DNA from: Muribaculaceae bacterium
GTDB taxonomy: Bacteria > Bacteroidota > Bacteroidia > Bacteroidales > Muribaculaceae
Direction of reading: 5' to 3'
Assembly: GCA_009775225.1 (NCBI GenBank)
Contig: VSPE01000001.1
Location: 124,001 to 188,000 of the forward strand
Length of the DNA stretch: 64,000 nt
A program made the position numbers and the translations under genes. Numbering within the stretch: the stretch's first letter is position 1; every line of letters starts with the position of its first letter. Below the pieces are notes generated by a model that was not told the DNA's origin, did not search any database, and was given only the letters and a program-made list of their open reading frames with translations. Shown here one piece after another: positions 1 through 8,172 of the stretch.

Positions 1-840
1 GCCGGGAGCCTTAACGGCACAGATTTTGAGGGAGCCGCGAAGGCGGTTCACAACAAGGGCTGCGAGAGCGTCTTGGTCAACATCTTCGGCAATAATCAGG
101 AGAGGACGGCCGCTCTGTGCAGTAGCTTCGAGAACGGGTAGAATATCTTTGAGGTTGGAGATTTTTTTGTCGTGGAGCAGGATGAAGGGGCTGTCCATCA
201 CGCACTGCATCTTCTCGGTGTCGGTAACGAAGTAGGGCGAGATGTAGCCACGGTCGAACTGCATGCCTTCTACCACCTCGATAGTGGTTTCGGTACCTTT
301 GGCTTCGTCAACGGTGATTACACCTTCTTTTTTCACCTTTTCCATAGCTTCGGCGATGAGGCGGCCGATAGTCTCGTCGTTGTTGGCCGAGACGCGGGCC
401 ACGTCCTCAATCTTCTTGAAGTCGTCGCCTACTTCCTCCGACATCTCGCGGATGCCTGCCACAACTTCTGCCACGGCCTTGTCGATACCGCGCTTTAGGT
501 CCATGGGGTTGGCTCCGGCGGTCACGTTCTTGAGGCCTACCGAGATGATGGCCTGGGCCAGTACGGTGGCGGTTGTTGTGCCGTCGCCTGCGTCGTCGCC
601 GGTCTTGGATGCAACTTCGCGTACGAGCTGCGCGCCCATGTTGCGGAAGGGTTCGTCAAGTTCTACTTCGCGGGCTACAGTCACGCCGTCCTTGGTGATG
701 TGGGGAGCGCCGAACTGCTTGCCGATGATTACGTTGCGACCCTTGGGGCCGAGAGTTACCTTTACTGCGTCGGCAAGAGCGTCGACACCTTTTTTGAGCT
801 CGTCGCGAGCTTCAATATTGAATTTTATTTCTTTAGCCAT
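1..840 (-). CDS. groEL: Chaperonin GroEL, N-terminal part (cut by window edge)
   Basis: Translating the minus strand from the ATG at 838-840 gives 280 uninterrupted codons to the window edge, beginning MAKEIKFNIEARDELKKG. The nucleotide-binding motifs of the GroEL equatorial domain are present: TLGPKGRNV near residue 30 and GDGTTTAT near residue 86. The intermediate domain and the start of the apical domain follow. GroEL is the 60-kDa ring chaperonin (about 545 residues), so roughly half is visible. It lies 22 bases downstream of groES on the same strand, the usual bicistronic arrangement. No frameshift or unusual residue was seen in the visible part. Confidence 0.97.
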   Translation of the reverse strand, partial: MAKEIKFNIEARDELKKGVDALADAVKVTLGPKGRNVIIGKQFGAPHITKDGVTVAREVELDEPFRNMGAQLVREVASKTGDDAGDGTTTATVLAQAIISVGLKNVTAGANPMDLKRGIDKAVAEVVAGIREMSEEVGDDFKKIEDVARVSANNDETIGRLIAEAMEKVKKEGVITVDEAKGTETTIEVVEGMQFDRGYISPYFVTDTEKMQCVMDSPFILLHDKKISNLKDILPVLEATAQSGRPLLIIAEDVDQDALAALVVNRLRGSLKICAVKAPG

Positions 841-862
841 GTCTGTGTCTTTTATGAAGTAA

Positions 863-1135
863 TTATTCAATTACGGCCAAAACTTCGTTCTGGCGCATGA
901 TGAGCACCTTTTCGCCGTCAAGGTCGATTTCGGTGCCGGCATATTTGCCATAGAGCACTTTGTTGCCTTCCTTGAGTATCATTTCTTCGTCTTTGGTGCC
1001 GTTGCCGGTGGCGAGAACGGTGCCGCGCAGAGGTTTTTCCTTGGCTGAGTCGGGGATGATGATACCCGATGCTGTTACTTCTTCGGCCGCGGTAGGCTGG
1101 ATGAGCACGCGGTCGGCAAGTGGTTTGAGTTTCAT
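863..1135 (-). CDS. groES: Co-chaperonin GroES
   Basis: This 90-residue protein has the normal GroES length and starts MKLKPLADRVLI. It contains the flexible mobile loop around residues 18-34 (TASGIIIPDSAKEK) that docks on GroEL, and the roof/core strands ending near RQNEVLAVIE. It caps the GroEL folding chamber in the cytoplasm. It is the first gene of the groES-groEL pair, 22 bases from groEL. I looked upstream (1136-1260) for the CIRCE heat-shock inverted repeat and did not find it. Only a short GTCAG/CTGAC inverted repeat is visible near 1215-1227, and a GATATTTG sequence on the minus strand could be a weak -7 element. Confidence 0.97.
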   Translation of the reverse strand: MKLKPLADRVLIQPTAAEEVTASGIIIPDSAKEKPLRGTVLATGNGTKDEEMILKEGNKVLYGKYAGTEIDLDGEKVLIMRQNEVLAVIE

Positions 1136-1314
1136 GATAGTTCTATGTAGTTTTTATATTGTTTTATTCGTTTGATAAGCCATAATGCAAATATCTTGCC
1201 AAGCTGATTCGTGTCAGTTCCTGACTGCCATTTTGTCAATACTTGTGATATAACACTGATGTATGCCGTATTGTTCGTATATGAATGAGGCTTTTAGGTC
1301 GTGTCATAAAAGTG

Positions 1315-1351
1315 AAAGTGATGCGGCGCATAAGTGCTGCCGCATCACTTT
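1315..1351 (-). terminator. Terminator downstream of rubrerythrin
   Basis: A perfect 13-base inverted repeat (1315-1327 with 1339-1351, stem AAAGTGATGCGGC) with an 11-base loop lies just after the rubrerythrin stop. On the minus strand it is followed by a short CTTTT run, so it is a plausible intrinsic terminator for the regulator-rubrerythrin unit. Confidence 0.7.
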
Positions 1352-1376
1352 CTTTCAGGTGGTTTCTAATGGTATA

Positions 1377-1919
1377 TCAATAGTTTTTGGCCTCGATTTC
1401 AAAGAAGCTTTTAGAGTGCTTGCATACGGGGCATACCTCGGGAGCTTTCTTGCCGATTACGATATGGCCACAGTTACGGCAAATCCATATCGCGTCGTTA
1501 TCGCGCGAGAATACAACGCCTTCTTCTATGTTGGCGAGGAGGCGGCGGTAGCGCTCTTCGTGGTGGCGTTCGATTGCGGCCACCGCACGGAAGCGGAATG
1601 CGATTTCAGGAAAGCCTTCTTCTTCGGCTTCGCGGGCCATGCGGTCGTACATGTCTGTCCACTCGTAGTTCTCGCCTTCGGCGGCGTCGCGGAGGTTGGT
1701 CATTGTATCAGGTACATCACCGTCGTGGAGGAACTTGAACCACAGCTTGGCATGTTCCTTTTCGTTGTGTGCGGTTTCCTCGAAGAGGGCTGCAATCTGC
1801 TCGTAGCCTTCCTTGCGGGCTTTGGAGGCATAGTAGGTGTATTTGTTGCGGGCCTGTGATTCGCCGGCGAAGGCGTCCATAAGATTGCGTTCGGTCTTGG
1901 TTCCTTTGAGATTTTTCAT
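1377..1919 (-). CDS. rbr: Rubrerythrin (peroxide-reducing diiron protein)
   Basis: This 180-residue protein starts MKNLKGTKTERNL. It has an N-terminal four-helix ferritin-like domain with the diiron ligand pattern (FAGESQARNKY, EKEHAK and ERHHEERY motifs) and a C-terminal rubredoxin-like zinc-ribbon with two CxxC pairs (CRNCG near residue 147, CPVC near 166) that holds a single iron. Rubrerythrin reduces hydrogen peroxide to water in the cytoplasm of anaerobes. It sits 50 bases downstream of a Fur/PerR-type gene on the same strand, which fits peroxide-responsive control. Length and motif order are canonical. Confidence 0.95.
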   Translation of the reverse strand: MKNLKGTKTERNLMDAFAGESQARNKYTYYASKARKEGYEQIAALFEETAHNEKEHAKLWFKFLHDGDVPDTMTNLRDAAEGENYEWTDMYDRMAREAEEEGFPEIAFRFRAVAAIERHHEERYRRLLANIEEGVVFSRDNDAIWICRNCGHIVIGKKAPEVCPVCKHSKSFFEIEAKNY

Positions 1920-1969
1920 AATCGGTTGTTTGTCATTTTTTATGTCTGTTATTCCTTTTAGTATTACAT

Positions 1970-2389
1970 TTACTTGTTACATTCCGGGCAGCTACCTTTT
2001 AAATAGAGGTCGACACTGTCGATTGAGAAGCCTGCATAATTTGCCATGTCGAGTTCCGGCGGAAACTCCATGTCGAATATACGGCCGCATGTACGGCATA
2101 TAAAATGGCTATGCCGCGGCTGGGGGGCCAGGTCGTAGTGACAAGTGCCGCTTTCGATGTCTATTTCACGCACAAGAGCTGCTGTTACGAGGGCATGGAG
2201 CGAGTTGTATACTGTGGTCTTCGACAGGGAGGGGAGTGTCGGAGACAAATCAGCGTATATTTCCTCTGCCGTGGGATGTCCGAGGCGGCAGATACAGTCA
2301 AGAGTCGCCAGTCGCTGAAGCGAGGGGCGCATACCTGCAGCATTCATCATTTCTATGAGCTTGTTTTGTGTCGGTGCGTCTTTTGACAT
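1970..2389 (-). CDS. Fur-family transcriptional regulator, PerR-like
   Basis: This 139-residue protein has an N-terminal winged helix (residues about 15-80, with LSKTTVYNSLHAL as the recognition helix region) and a C-terminal dimerisation/metal domain. The latter carries the HFICRTCGRIFD segment and a final CPECNK, giving the two CxxC pairs of the structural zinc site. This is the Fur superfamily. The adjacent downstream rubrerythrin gene suggests a PerR-like peroxide sensor rather than an iron regulator, but that is inference from context. A good -33/-7 promoter lies just upstream (2420-2450), with an AT-rich imperfect palindrome between the two boxes that could be an autoregulatory site. 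Confidence 0.9.
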   Translation of the reverse strand: MSKDAPTQNKLIEMMNAAGMRPSLQRLATLDCICRLGHPTAEEIYADLSPTLPSLSKTTVYNSLHALVTAALVREIDIESGTCHYDLAPQPRHSHFICRTCGRIFDMEFPPELDMANYAGFSIDSVDLYLKGSCPECNK

Positions 2390-2419
2390 GTTTGAGAATT
2401 AACAAAATTGAAATGATTA

Positions 2420-2450
2420 CAAAGATAGGAATAATTTTAATAAGAACCAA
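2420..2450 (-). promoter_or_regulatory. Bacteroidetes-type promoter of the Fur/PerR gene
   Basis: On the minus strand, TTG at 2450-2448 is followed after 20 bases by TATCTTTG at 2427-2420. This matches the Bacteroidetes -33/-7 pattern and lies about 30 bases before the ATG. AATAATTTTAATAA between the boxes resembles, weakly, an AT-rich Per/Fur operator. Confidence 0.65.
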
Positions 2451-2499
2451 ATTTTTTTGTCAAAAAATAATCTCTTATTCTCCGGCCATAAATATATGT

Positions 2500-2530
2500 C
2501 ACGCCCGACCGGGGCTGGCGGTCGGGCGTG
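2500..2530 (-). terminator. Hairpin after the alpha-2-macroglobulin gene
   Basis: A perfect 11-base stem (CACGCCCGACC at 2500-2510 with GGTCGGGCGTG at 2520-2530) and a 9-base loop lie 24 bases beyond the stop of the large minus-strand gene. There is no clear T-run, so termination may be weak or Rho-assisted. Confidence 0.5.
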
Positions 2531-2553
2531 TGGTGCATGTGCGTGGATGGTGC

Positions 2554-5500
2554 TTATTCCACCATAATGATGTTTCCTGCGCTGTGGGCTGTCAACTCGG
2601 GAGCGTACTGGCTCTGGAGTGTGGCGATGCCGGAGATGAACTCGCCGGCTACTGCGGCGGTCATATCATAGCTGATGTGGTAGGTACCCTGCGGCAGGTA
2701 GCTTATGAAGAGGCGTGTGGAGGCGTCGAGGTTTTCGCGGTAGAAGCCGAGCGCGCCGTCCCATACGAAGCCCGGAAGCTGGTCTACTGGAGCGAACGAT
2801 GCGGCACGTTCGTCTGTGATTGATACGTACTCGAGGTTGCGCTTGGCCTTGACTGTGAGCTGCACACGCACACGCTCGCCTGTGGTGAAGCGGTCGGTTT
2901 CGACCCAAACTCCGTCGCGCTCCGCCAGGAAGCGCTTCTCTATCGAGAGGTCTTTGCCGGGGCGTGCCTTCACTGTGGCGGCCGGGCTTTTGGAGATGCT
3001 TGTCACTGAGCCGTACGAGGGTGTCACTCCATTGGGGGTGACTGTGATTGTCATCTTCTTGCCTGTCGGCTCGAGCTGCTGCGAGAAGTAGCCGGCCGCG
3101 CTCTCTTGCCGTGCTATGTCGAGGGCTTTACCGTCGATGCTTACCGACTGTTGTGCTGGAACCGAAGTCCAGTCGGAACCGGTGAAGAGCATGGCGGCCA
3201 CTATGTAGTCGGGGTTGACAGCACCGAGGTCGTCGAGAGCCTGAGCCTGTACTGTTACCCATTGGCGCATGGCGTCGATTTCTGCTTTTGGAGCACCCAT
3301 GAGCGTGTAAGCCTGGAGGATAGTGGCATAGGAGCGCATGTCGCTCACGTTGGGGAAGCAGAGGCCGGTGCCTGGTTTGTCCACGGCGAACTGACGTACC
3401 GACTCGAGCACGGTGGCGGCTTCGGCCGGACGAGCGTTGGCTTTGAGAATGATTATGTCGTAAGCCTTGTCTATGGTGGCGTCTTTCTTCCAGTTGGCGG
3501 CAATGTCGGCCACGGTGGCGCGCACAATCTTGCTTGCGGCCACACTCTGTCTGAAGTCGGGGAAGTATGCGGCTACAAGGGCGAGCGAGCGGTCTGTGGC
3601 GGGGCGCTTGGGCTTGCAGGCTTCAGCTTGGAGGTATGCGAAAGCCTTGCGTGCCATTGCGTCGACAGAGGCTACGGGTATGCCGAGTGAGTGCGCTATG
3701 CCGAGGGTGATAAGCACGTTTTCGGTAGTCCATGCCGAAGATTCATTCGACCATGAGCCCCAGCGGAAACCTCCGTCGGCGTTCTGCATGGCGCTGAGGC
3801 GTGTGATGCCGTCGGCGATAGCCTTGTCGGCAGCTTCGGGGTCGAGGAGCTGTGCAAGTGCGGCCATGCGGGAGGTATTGCTCTTGGCTGCCTGTACCCA
3901 GGGTGTCTGGTCGAGCATCAGGAGCTTGAGGTCGGCGTTGCGTTCAAGCATGGATGTGAGGGCCTCCTCGTCGGGATTGTCGCTCCATTCTTTTATGGCC
4001 TTGGCGATGTTGGGGTTGGTGGTTGTGATGTGCTTGGCCGCCATTGCCGAGAAGAGGTGGCTTACGATGCCCGAGGCTGTAAGACTCTCTCCGGCAGCAA
4101 TTCCGCGCATGGCCTTTACGATAGTCCATATGGGGTTCTTGCAGTACTGGAGTGTGACGGTGGCATCGGCCGGAGTCTTGACTGTAAACTCAAACGGCTT
4201 GGAGTCCTCAGCGTTAAGATAGAACTCTGTGCTCTCCACCACGGTAGCCGCTGATGAGAGCACGGGAATGGCGCTCTGCTCGCCGTCAGAGTACTCGCCG
4301 GTGCTTGTGCGGATGCGGTAGCCTATGGCTGCGGCATCGAGAGGTGCGGAAAGGTTCATGGCGACGGTTGCCGAGGCCATTGCGGCGATAGTGTCGGACT
4401 GCAAGACGGTGTCGATGACCTTGCCGCTTTCTATATCGAAGATTTCTACAGTGCTTGTCACAGCCTGTGTCTCGTCGCTGTTGTTATACACGGTGGCGAG
4501 TACGGTGGCCTTGTCGCCCTGACGCAGGAAGCGGGGCAGATTGGGCTGCACCATGACGGGACGGTTGGCAAGAGCCGTGGCCATGTAGGTGGCTGTTTCG
4601 AGGCGGCTGTTCCAGCCGAAAGTCTTGAGCTGCCATGTGGCATTGGCATTAGGCACGGTGAATACGATATCTACGTTGCCGTCGGCGTCGGTAATGAGCG
4701 ACGGCTTCCAGAAGGCCTGCAGTACTTCGGCCTCGCGGTATTCCGCATCGTTCGGTTCTTCATCTTTTTCAATAACTCCATAGGCGGGAACAATGAGGGG
4801 GTCTGCTTCGGTCATATCAAATTCCGCGGCTTCTTCCTTGGCATCTTCAACAATGAGCAAGTCCTGGGTGGGCAGCGACCCCGATGCGTAATTGGCACGA
4901 GCCATGCTTTTCATCGTCACACGGGCGTTGCCCCAGGGAGCCTGTGACGAGAACATATATTCCGGCCACTGCATATTATAGGTGTCGGCGTAGCGAACCG
5001 GCTCGGAGAAGCTTGCCGTGCATGAGCCGCCGTAGGGATAATTGAGCGAGATGAGGTAATTGGGAGTGTAGAACGCGAAGGCGTACTTATGCGCCCAGGA
5101 GCCTGTTTCGAGTGCATCGAGGGCTTTGTTGTACATTGTGGCTATCACGCCTGCGTCGGCGAGACCTTCCTTACCCGTGGCGAGGCGGAAGCGCCATGTC
5201 TCCTTGGCGCCGGGTGTGAGCTTGTCGCGGAAGCTCTCGGCCCGGAACTCGGTGGTCTCGCTCTTGGCGCGGCGCAGATTAACTGTTTGTACGTAGACAC
5301 TACCGTCAAGGGCTGCTACAAGGCGTACCTCAGTCTTTTCGATGCTGTCGGGCAGCTCGATTTTCACGGTCGAGAAGCCGCGTTTGATTTCGCTCAGCTT
5401 GATAGGACGAAGTGTGTCGTAATCCCGCACGATTGCGTAAATATAGAGCTTCTCGGCATTTGTGCCGACGAGCACCTTTGTGGAGTGGCCGTCGACTTCG

Positions 5501-8082
5501 ACTGTTTTCTCCGGCAGGAAGATGCCTTCTATCGACTCCGGCGCTTCGTTGCGGCGGATGCTGTAGAACGACAACTCCTGAAGCTCAATCGCGTTGGCGA
5601 GAGTAGTGTCGGCGGCGGCAATCTTGAAGGTATATTTACCTATCGGCAGGGCTGCCAAGTCGAGGTTAACGGCTTCGCCCGTACGTGCCACGCCCGAGGG
5701 AAGTCCCTTGGTGTGCTTGCTGTCGGTGAGTTGCCAGGTGTATGCAATCGTGCCTTTGGCTCCGTTGGCGTCGTAGGCCTCGACAAGCAGGCTGAAAGGC
5801 CTGTCGATGTTTACGTAGCCCTCATTTCGATTGATATCAAGTGTGTAGGGTTTGCCGGTGGTGAATGTTCTGCGGGAACTTGCGGTCTCGGCGGTTGTCG
5901 TGGTGACGTCCACTGTGGCGACGAAGTCGGTGTACGGATTGTTATACTCATCGAACTTGAGTATATTGGCAGGGATTACCGCAGTGAAGTGGCCTTCGCT
6001 GTCGGTTGTTGTCTCTACTGTGCCGAGTTCTGTCGCCGGCGCGAACCATCGCCAGCGTTGTGCGCCGTTGACGGTGACATTTACCGTGGCATCGGCTACT
6101 GGCATCCCCGAGTATGTGCGGGCTGTTCCGATGAGAGTGACAGCGCCTTGGGTCGGGGCATCGCGCTTAACGGAGTCGACTATGACCTCGAATACTGGCG
6201 CCTTGAAGTCGCTGACGGTGATGTTTTGGTAGAATGTATTGTCGAGATAGATGGCACGGATGCTGTAGCTGCCGGTAAGGGTGCCTTTCTTGGTGGTGAA
6301 AGAGCCGTATGCTCGTCCCAAAGCATCGGTGGTCACTTTGCAGGTGTCGACCTGTTCGCCGTTGGCGTCAAAGAGTTTTACTGTTAACTCCTTATCGGTA
6401 AGTATGCGGCCTTTTGCGGCCCGCGGCATCTTAGCACCGGCGACGACTGCCCATTCAATGGTCTCGCCGGGATGATAGAGCGCTCTGTCGGTGAGGATTA
6501 CGACGTTATATTTGGTCGTGCTGTCATTGACGGGGCGGAATGTATCGAGTTTTACGTTGTTGTCGAAGGTGTAGTTTATGCCTTTATATCTGAACGTAAG
6601 GCAGTTGTCGTAGCTTCCGGGTAAAGTCGGGATTGTGAGTATGCCCTTGGCGTCGGTACGCCCGAGAGCCTTGGGTGTACTCTTCTGATAACGGCGTACA
6701 GAATTCACTGTCACATCTTTGAGCGGCGCGCCCGTGATGAAGTCGACAGCAATAGCGGCACCTTGCTTGCATCCGTTGACTGCGATACCCAGTATCGGTG
6801 CTACATAGACATTCGTTATCATCGAGCCTGATGTGTTGCCGTCGGCTGATACTTGAATGGCGTATGTGCCCGGCGTGTTAAGCGTCATGCTCGATGTGGC
6901 GCTGCCGAAAGCTTTGTCGGGTGTGACTGTAACGCTTGCCGCCGGTGTCATTCCGGCGAGCTTGGCCGACCTCACATAGGTGTTGTCGGCCACCTTGTAC
7001 ATGTTTATTTTTACCGATTTGGCATAGCAGTACGAAACTACCACATCGAACGGAACACCGGGGGCTACCATCCTCGGCACTTTCGCCGAGGCCCGCGCGC
7101 GGGTGATGTCGGCCAGTTTGTTCGAGAGGCTCGCGTTGTCGTACCACTTGGGGAATGAGGCAAGCGATGTTTTGATTGCTTTCGCCAGGGCCTCGTTGCG
7201 TCGGAAATCGGTGAGCGGGCTGTTCGGATTTAGGAGCGACGCCACTATGGACTTGTCGCATATGGCGGCCAAAACATAGCGTGCGGCCTCGACACTGTCG
7301 TAGGTTGAATACAGTTCATTGAGCGTATCGTAGCACTTATGAAAATCCATCTGCGGTATCAGCGCCAGCTCCACCGACCAGTAGAAGAATGGTGCCGAGG
7401 CTGTCTTGGAAGCTTTGATGCCTTCTTCGCATATCTGCTTTTTAAGGGCGGTGTACTCGGGCTGATTATAACGTGCGAAGTCGGAGCACATGAGTGCGCG
7501 ACGGTAACGGATGAAATCGCTTACTGTCGGCAGATATGTAAGAGCCTCGGGCGAGTACTCTATCGAGGCTGCGAACACCGACAGCGGAGTGGCGTCGGCA
7601 AGTACTGCGGCTGAGTCCAGCAGCGCCATTACACGGGAGCGGAACTGCTCGCCGCTCCACTCCGAAATATCGGCGGGATACGGTTCAAGAGGGGCTGTCA
7701 CCCTGTTGTATTTATAAGACTCGCGACTGTAGATTTTGTCGAGGATATTGGCTTCGAGACTGAGCAGCATGGCTTTGGACGCATTGCTCAGGCCTGGCTT
7801 CGCGAGTTGCTGTGCTATGAGAGCCGGTTGAGAGAAAGTGCTGTTGGCATCAATTGTCTGTTGGGCCGCACACAACTCCAGAAGCGCTCGAAGACGAGTC
7901 GGGCCTGAGTCGCCGGCAGCAGCATCGGCCTGTGCGAGGGCCTTCGTGGCGTCGGCCTCGACAGTCTTGGGATATGCGAAGTCGGGTAGCTTTAGAGAAG
8001 TCTCGCCTCGCGCGTCGGCGGTAGGGAGAAATGCAGCCATAAGTATACAAATAAGAGGGATTAATGTTCTGAAGCGGCTCAT
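2554..8082 (-). CDS. Large secreted alpha-2-macroglobulin-family protein
   Basis: This 1842-residue protein starts with a signal peptide (residues about 1-25, ending TADARG) and has no lipobox cysteine. It contains an MG2-type segment (TDRALYHPGETIEW near residue 530), repeated beta-sandwich macroglobulin domains, the conserved TWQLKTFGWNSR segment before the thioester region, a helical toroid-like domain (NADGGFRWGSW near residue 1440) and a C-terminal receptor-like domain. Bacterial alpha-2-macroglobulins act in the periplasm or at the surface as protease traps or envelope guards. Where the family carries a Cys-x-x-Gln thioester, this protein has RGIAAGESLTASG (residues about 1325-1340), with no cysteine, so it should not form covalent traps. 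No pbpC-like partner is adjacent. A terminator-like hairpin follows. Confidence 0.88.
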   Translation of the reverse strand: MSRFRTLIPLICILMAAFLPTADARGETSLKLPDFAYPKTVEADATKALAQADAAAGDSGPTRLRALLELCAAQQTIDANSTFSQPALIAQQLAKPGLSNASKAMLLSLEANILDKIYSRESYKYNRVTAPLEPYPADISEWSGEQFRSRVMALLDSAAVLADATPLSVFAASIEYSPEALTYLPTVSDFIRYRRALMCSDFARYNQPEYTALKKQICEEGIKASKTASAPFFYWSVELALIPQMDFHKCYDTLNELYSTYDSVEAARYVLAAICDKSIVASLLNPNSPLTDFRRNEALAKAIKTSLASFPKWYDNASLSNKLADITRARASAKVPRMVAPGVPFDVVVSYCYAKSVKINMYKVADNTYVRSAKLAGMTPAASVTVTPDKAFGSATSSMTLNTPGTYAIQVSADGNTSGSMITNVYVAPILGIAVNGCKQGAAIAVDFITGAPLKDVTVNSVRRYQKSTPKALGRTDAKGILTIPTLPGSYDNCLTFRYKGINYTFDNNVKLDTFRPVNDSTTKYNVVILTDRALYHPGETIEWAVVAGAKMPRAAKGRILTDKELTVKLFDANGEQVDTCKVTTDALGRAYGSFTTKKGTLTGSYSIRAIYLDNTFYQNITVSDFKAPVFEVIVDSVKRDAPTQGAVTLIGTARTYSGMPVADATVNVTVNGAQRWRWFAPATELGTVETTTDSEGHFTAVIPANILKFDEYNNPYTDFVATVDVTTTTAETASSRRTFTTGKPYTLDINRNEGYVNIDRPFSLLVEAYDANGAKGTIAYTWQLTDSKHTKGLPSGVARTGEAVNLDLAALPIGKYTFKIAAADTTLANAIELQELSFYSIRRNEAPESIEGIFLPEKTVEVDGHSTKVLVGTNAEKLYIYAIVRDYDTLRPIKLSEIKRGFSTVKIELPDSIEKTEVRLVAALDGSVYVQTVNLRRAKSETTEFRAESFRDKLTPGAKETWRFRLATGKEGLADAGVIATMYNKALDALETGSWAHKYAFAFYTPNYLISLNYPYGGSCTASFSEPVRYADTYNMQWPEYMFSSQAPWGNARVTMKSMARANYASGSLPTQDLLIVEDAKEEAAEFDMTEADPLIVPAYGVIEKDEEPNDAEYREAEVLQAFWKPSLITDADGNVDIVFTVPNANATWQLKTFGWNSRLETATYMATALANRPVMVQPNLPRFLRQGDKATVLATVYNNSDETQAVTSTVEIFDIESGKVIDTVLQSDTIAAMASATVAMNLSAPLDAAAIGYRIRTSTGEYSDGEQSAIPVLSSAATVVESTEFYLNAEDSKPFEFTVKTPADATVTLQYCKNPIWTIVKAMRGIAAGESLTASGIVSHLFSAMAAKHITTTNPNIAKAIKEWSDNPDEEALTSMLERNADLKLLMLDQTPWVQAAKSNTSRMAALAQLLDPEAADKAIADGITRLSAMQNADGGFRWGSWSNESSAWTTENVLITLGIAHSLGIPVASVDAMARKAFAYLQAEACKPKRPATDRSLALVAAYFPDFRQSVAASKIVRATVADIAANWKKDATIDKAYDIIILKANARPAEAATVLESVRQFAVDKPGTGLCFPNVSDMRSYATILQAYTLMGAPKAEIDAMRQWVTVQAQALDDLGAVNPDYIVAAMLFTGSDWTSVPAQQSVSIDGKALDIARQESAAGYFSQQLEPTGKKMTITVTPNGVTPSYGSVTSISKSPAATVKARPGKDLSIEKRFLAERDGVWVETDRFTTGERVRVQLTVKAKRNLEYVSITDERAASFAPVDQLPGFVWDGALGFYRENLDASTRLFISYLPQGTYHISYDMTAAVAGEFISGIATLQSQYAPELTAHSAGNIIMVE

Positions 8083-8115
8083 AAGCAGTGATTTTGTTGT
8101 CTATGATAATAAAAT

Positions 8116-8143
8116 CAGGGATGCGCCTGAGGTCGCACCCCTG
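8116..8143 (-). terminator. Intrinsic terminator of fumarase
   Basis: CAGGGATGCG (8116-8125) pairs with CGCACCCCTG (8134-8143) with one mismatch. On the minus strand it is followed by ATTTTATTATC. It lies 30 bases after the fumarase stop codon. Confidence 0.65.
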
Positions 8144-8172
8144 TTATTAGACGCTTATATTATGCGAAAGGT

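Noticed and set aside
5089..6387. 432-codon plus-strand frame inside the alpha-2-macroglobulin gene
   Set aside because: It is low-complexity and Gly/Val/Cys-rich, without start signals, opposite a clear gene.
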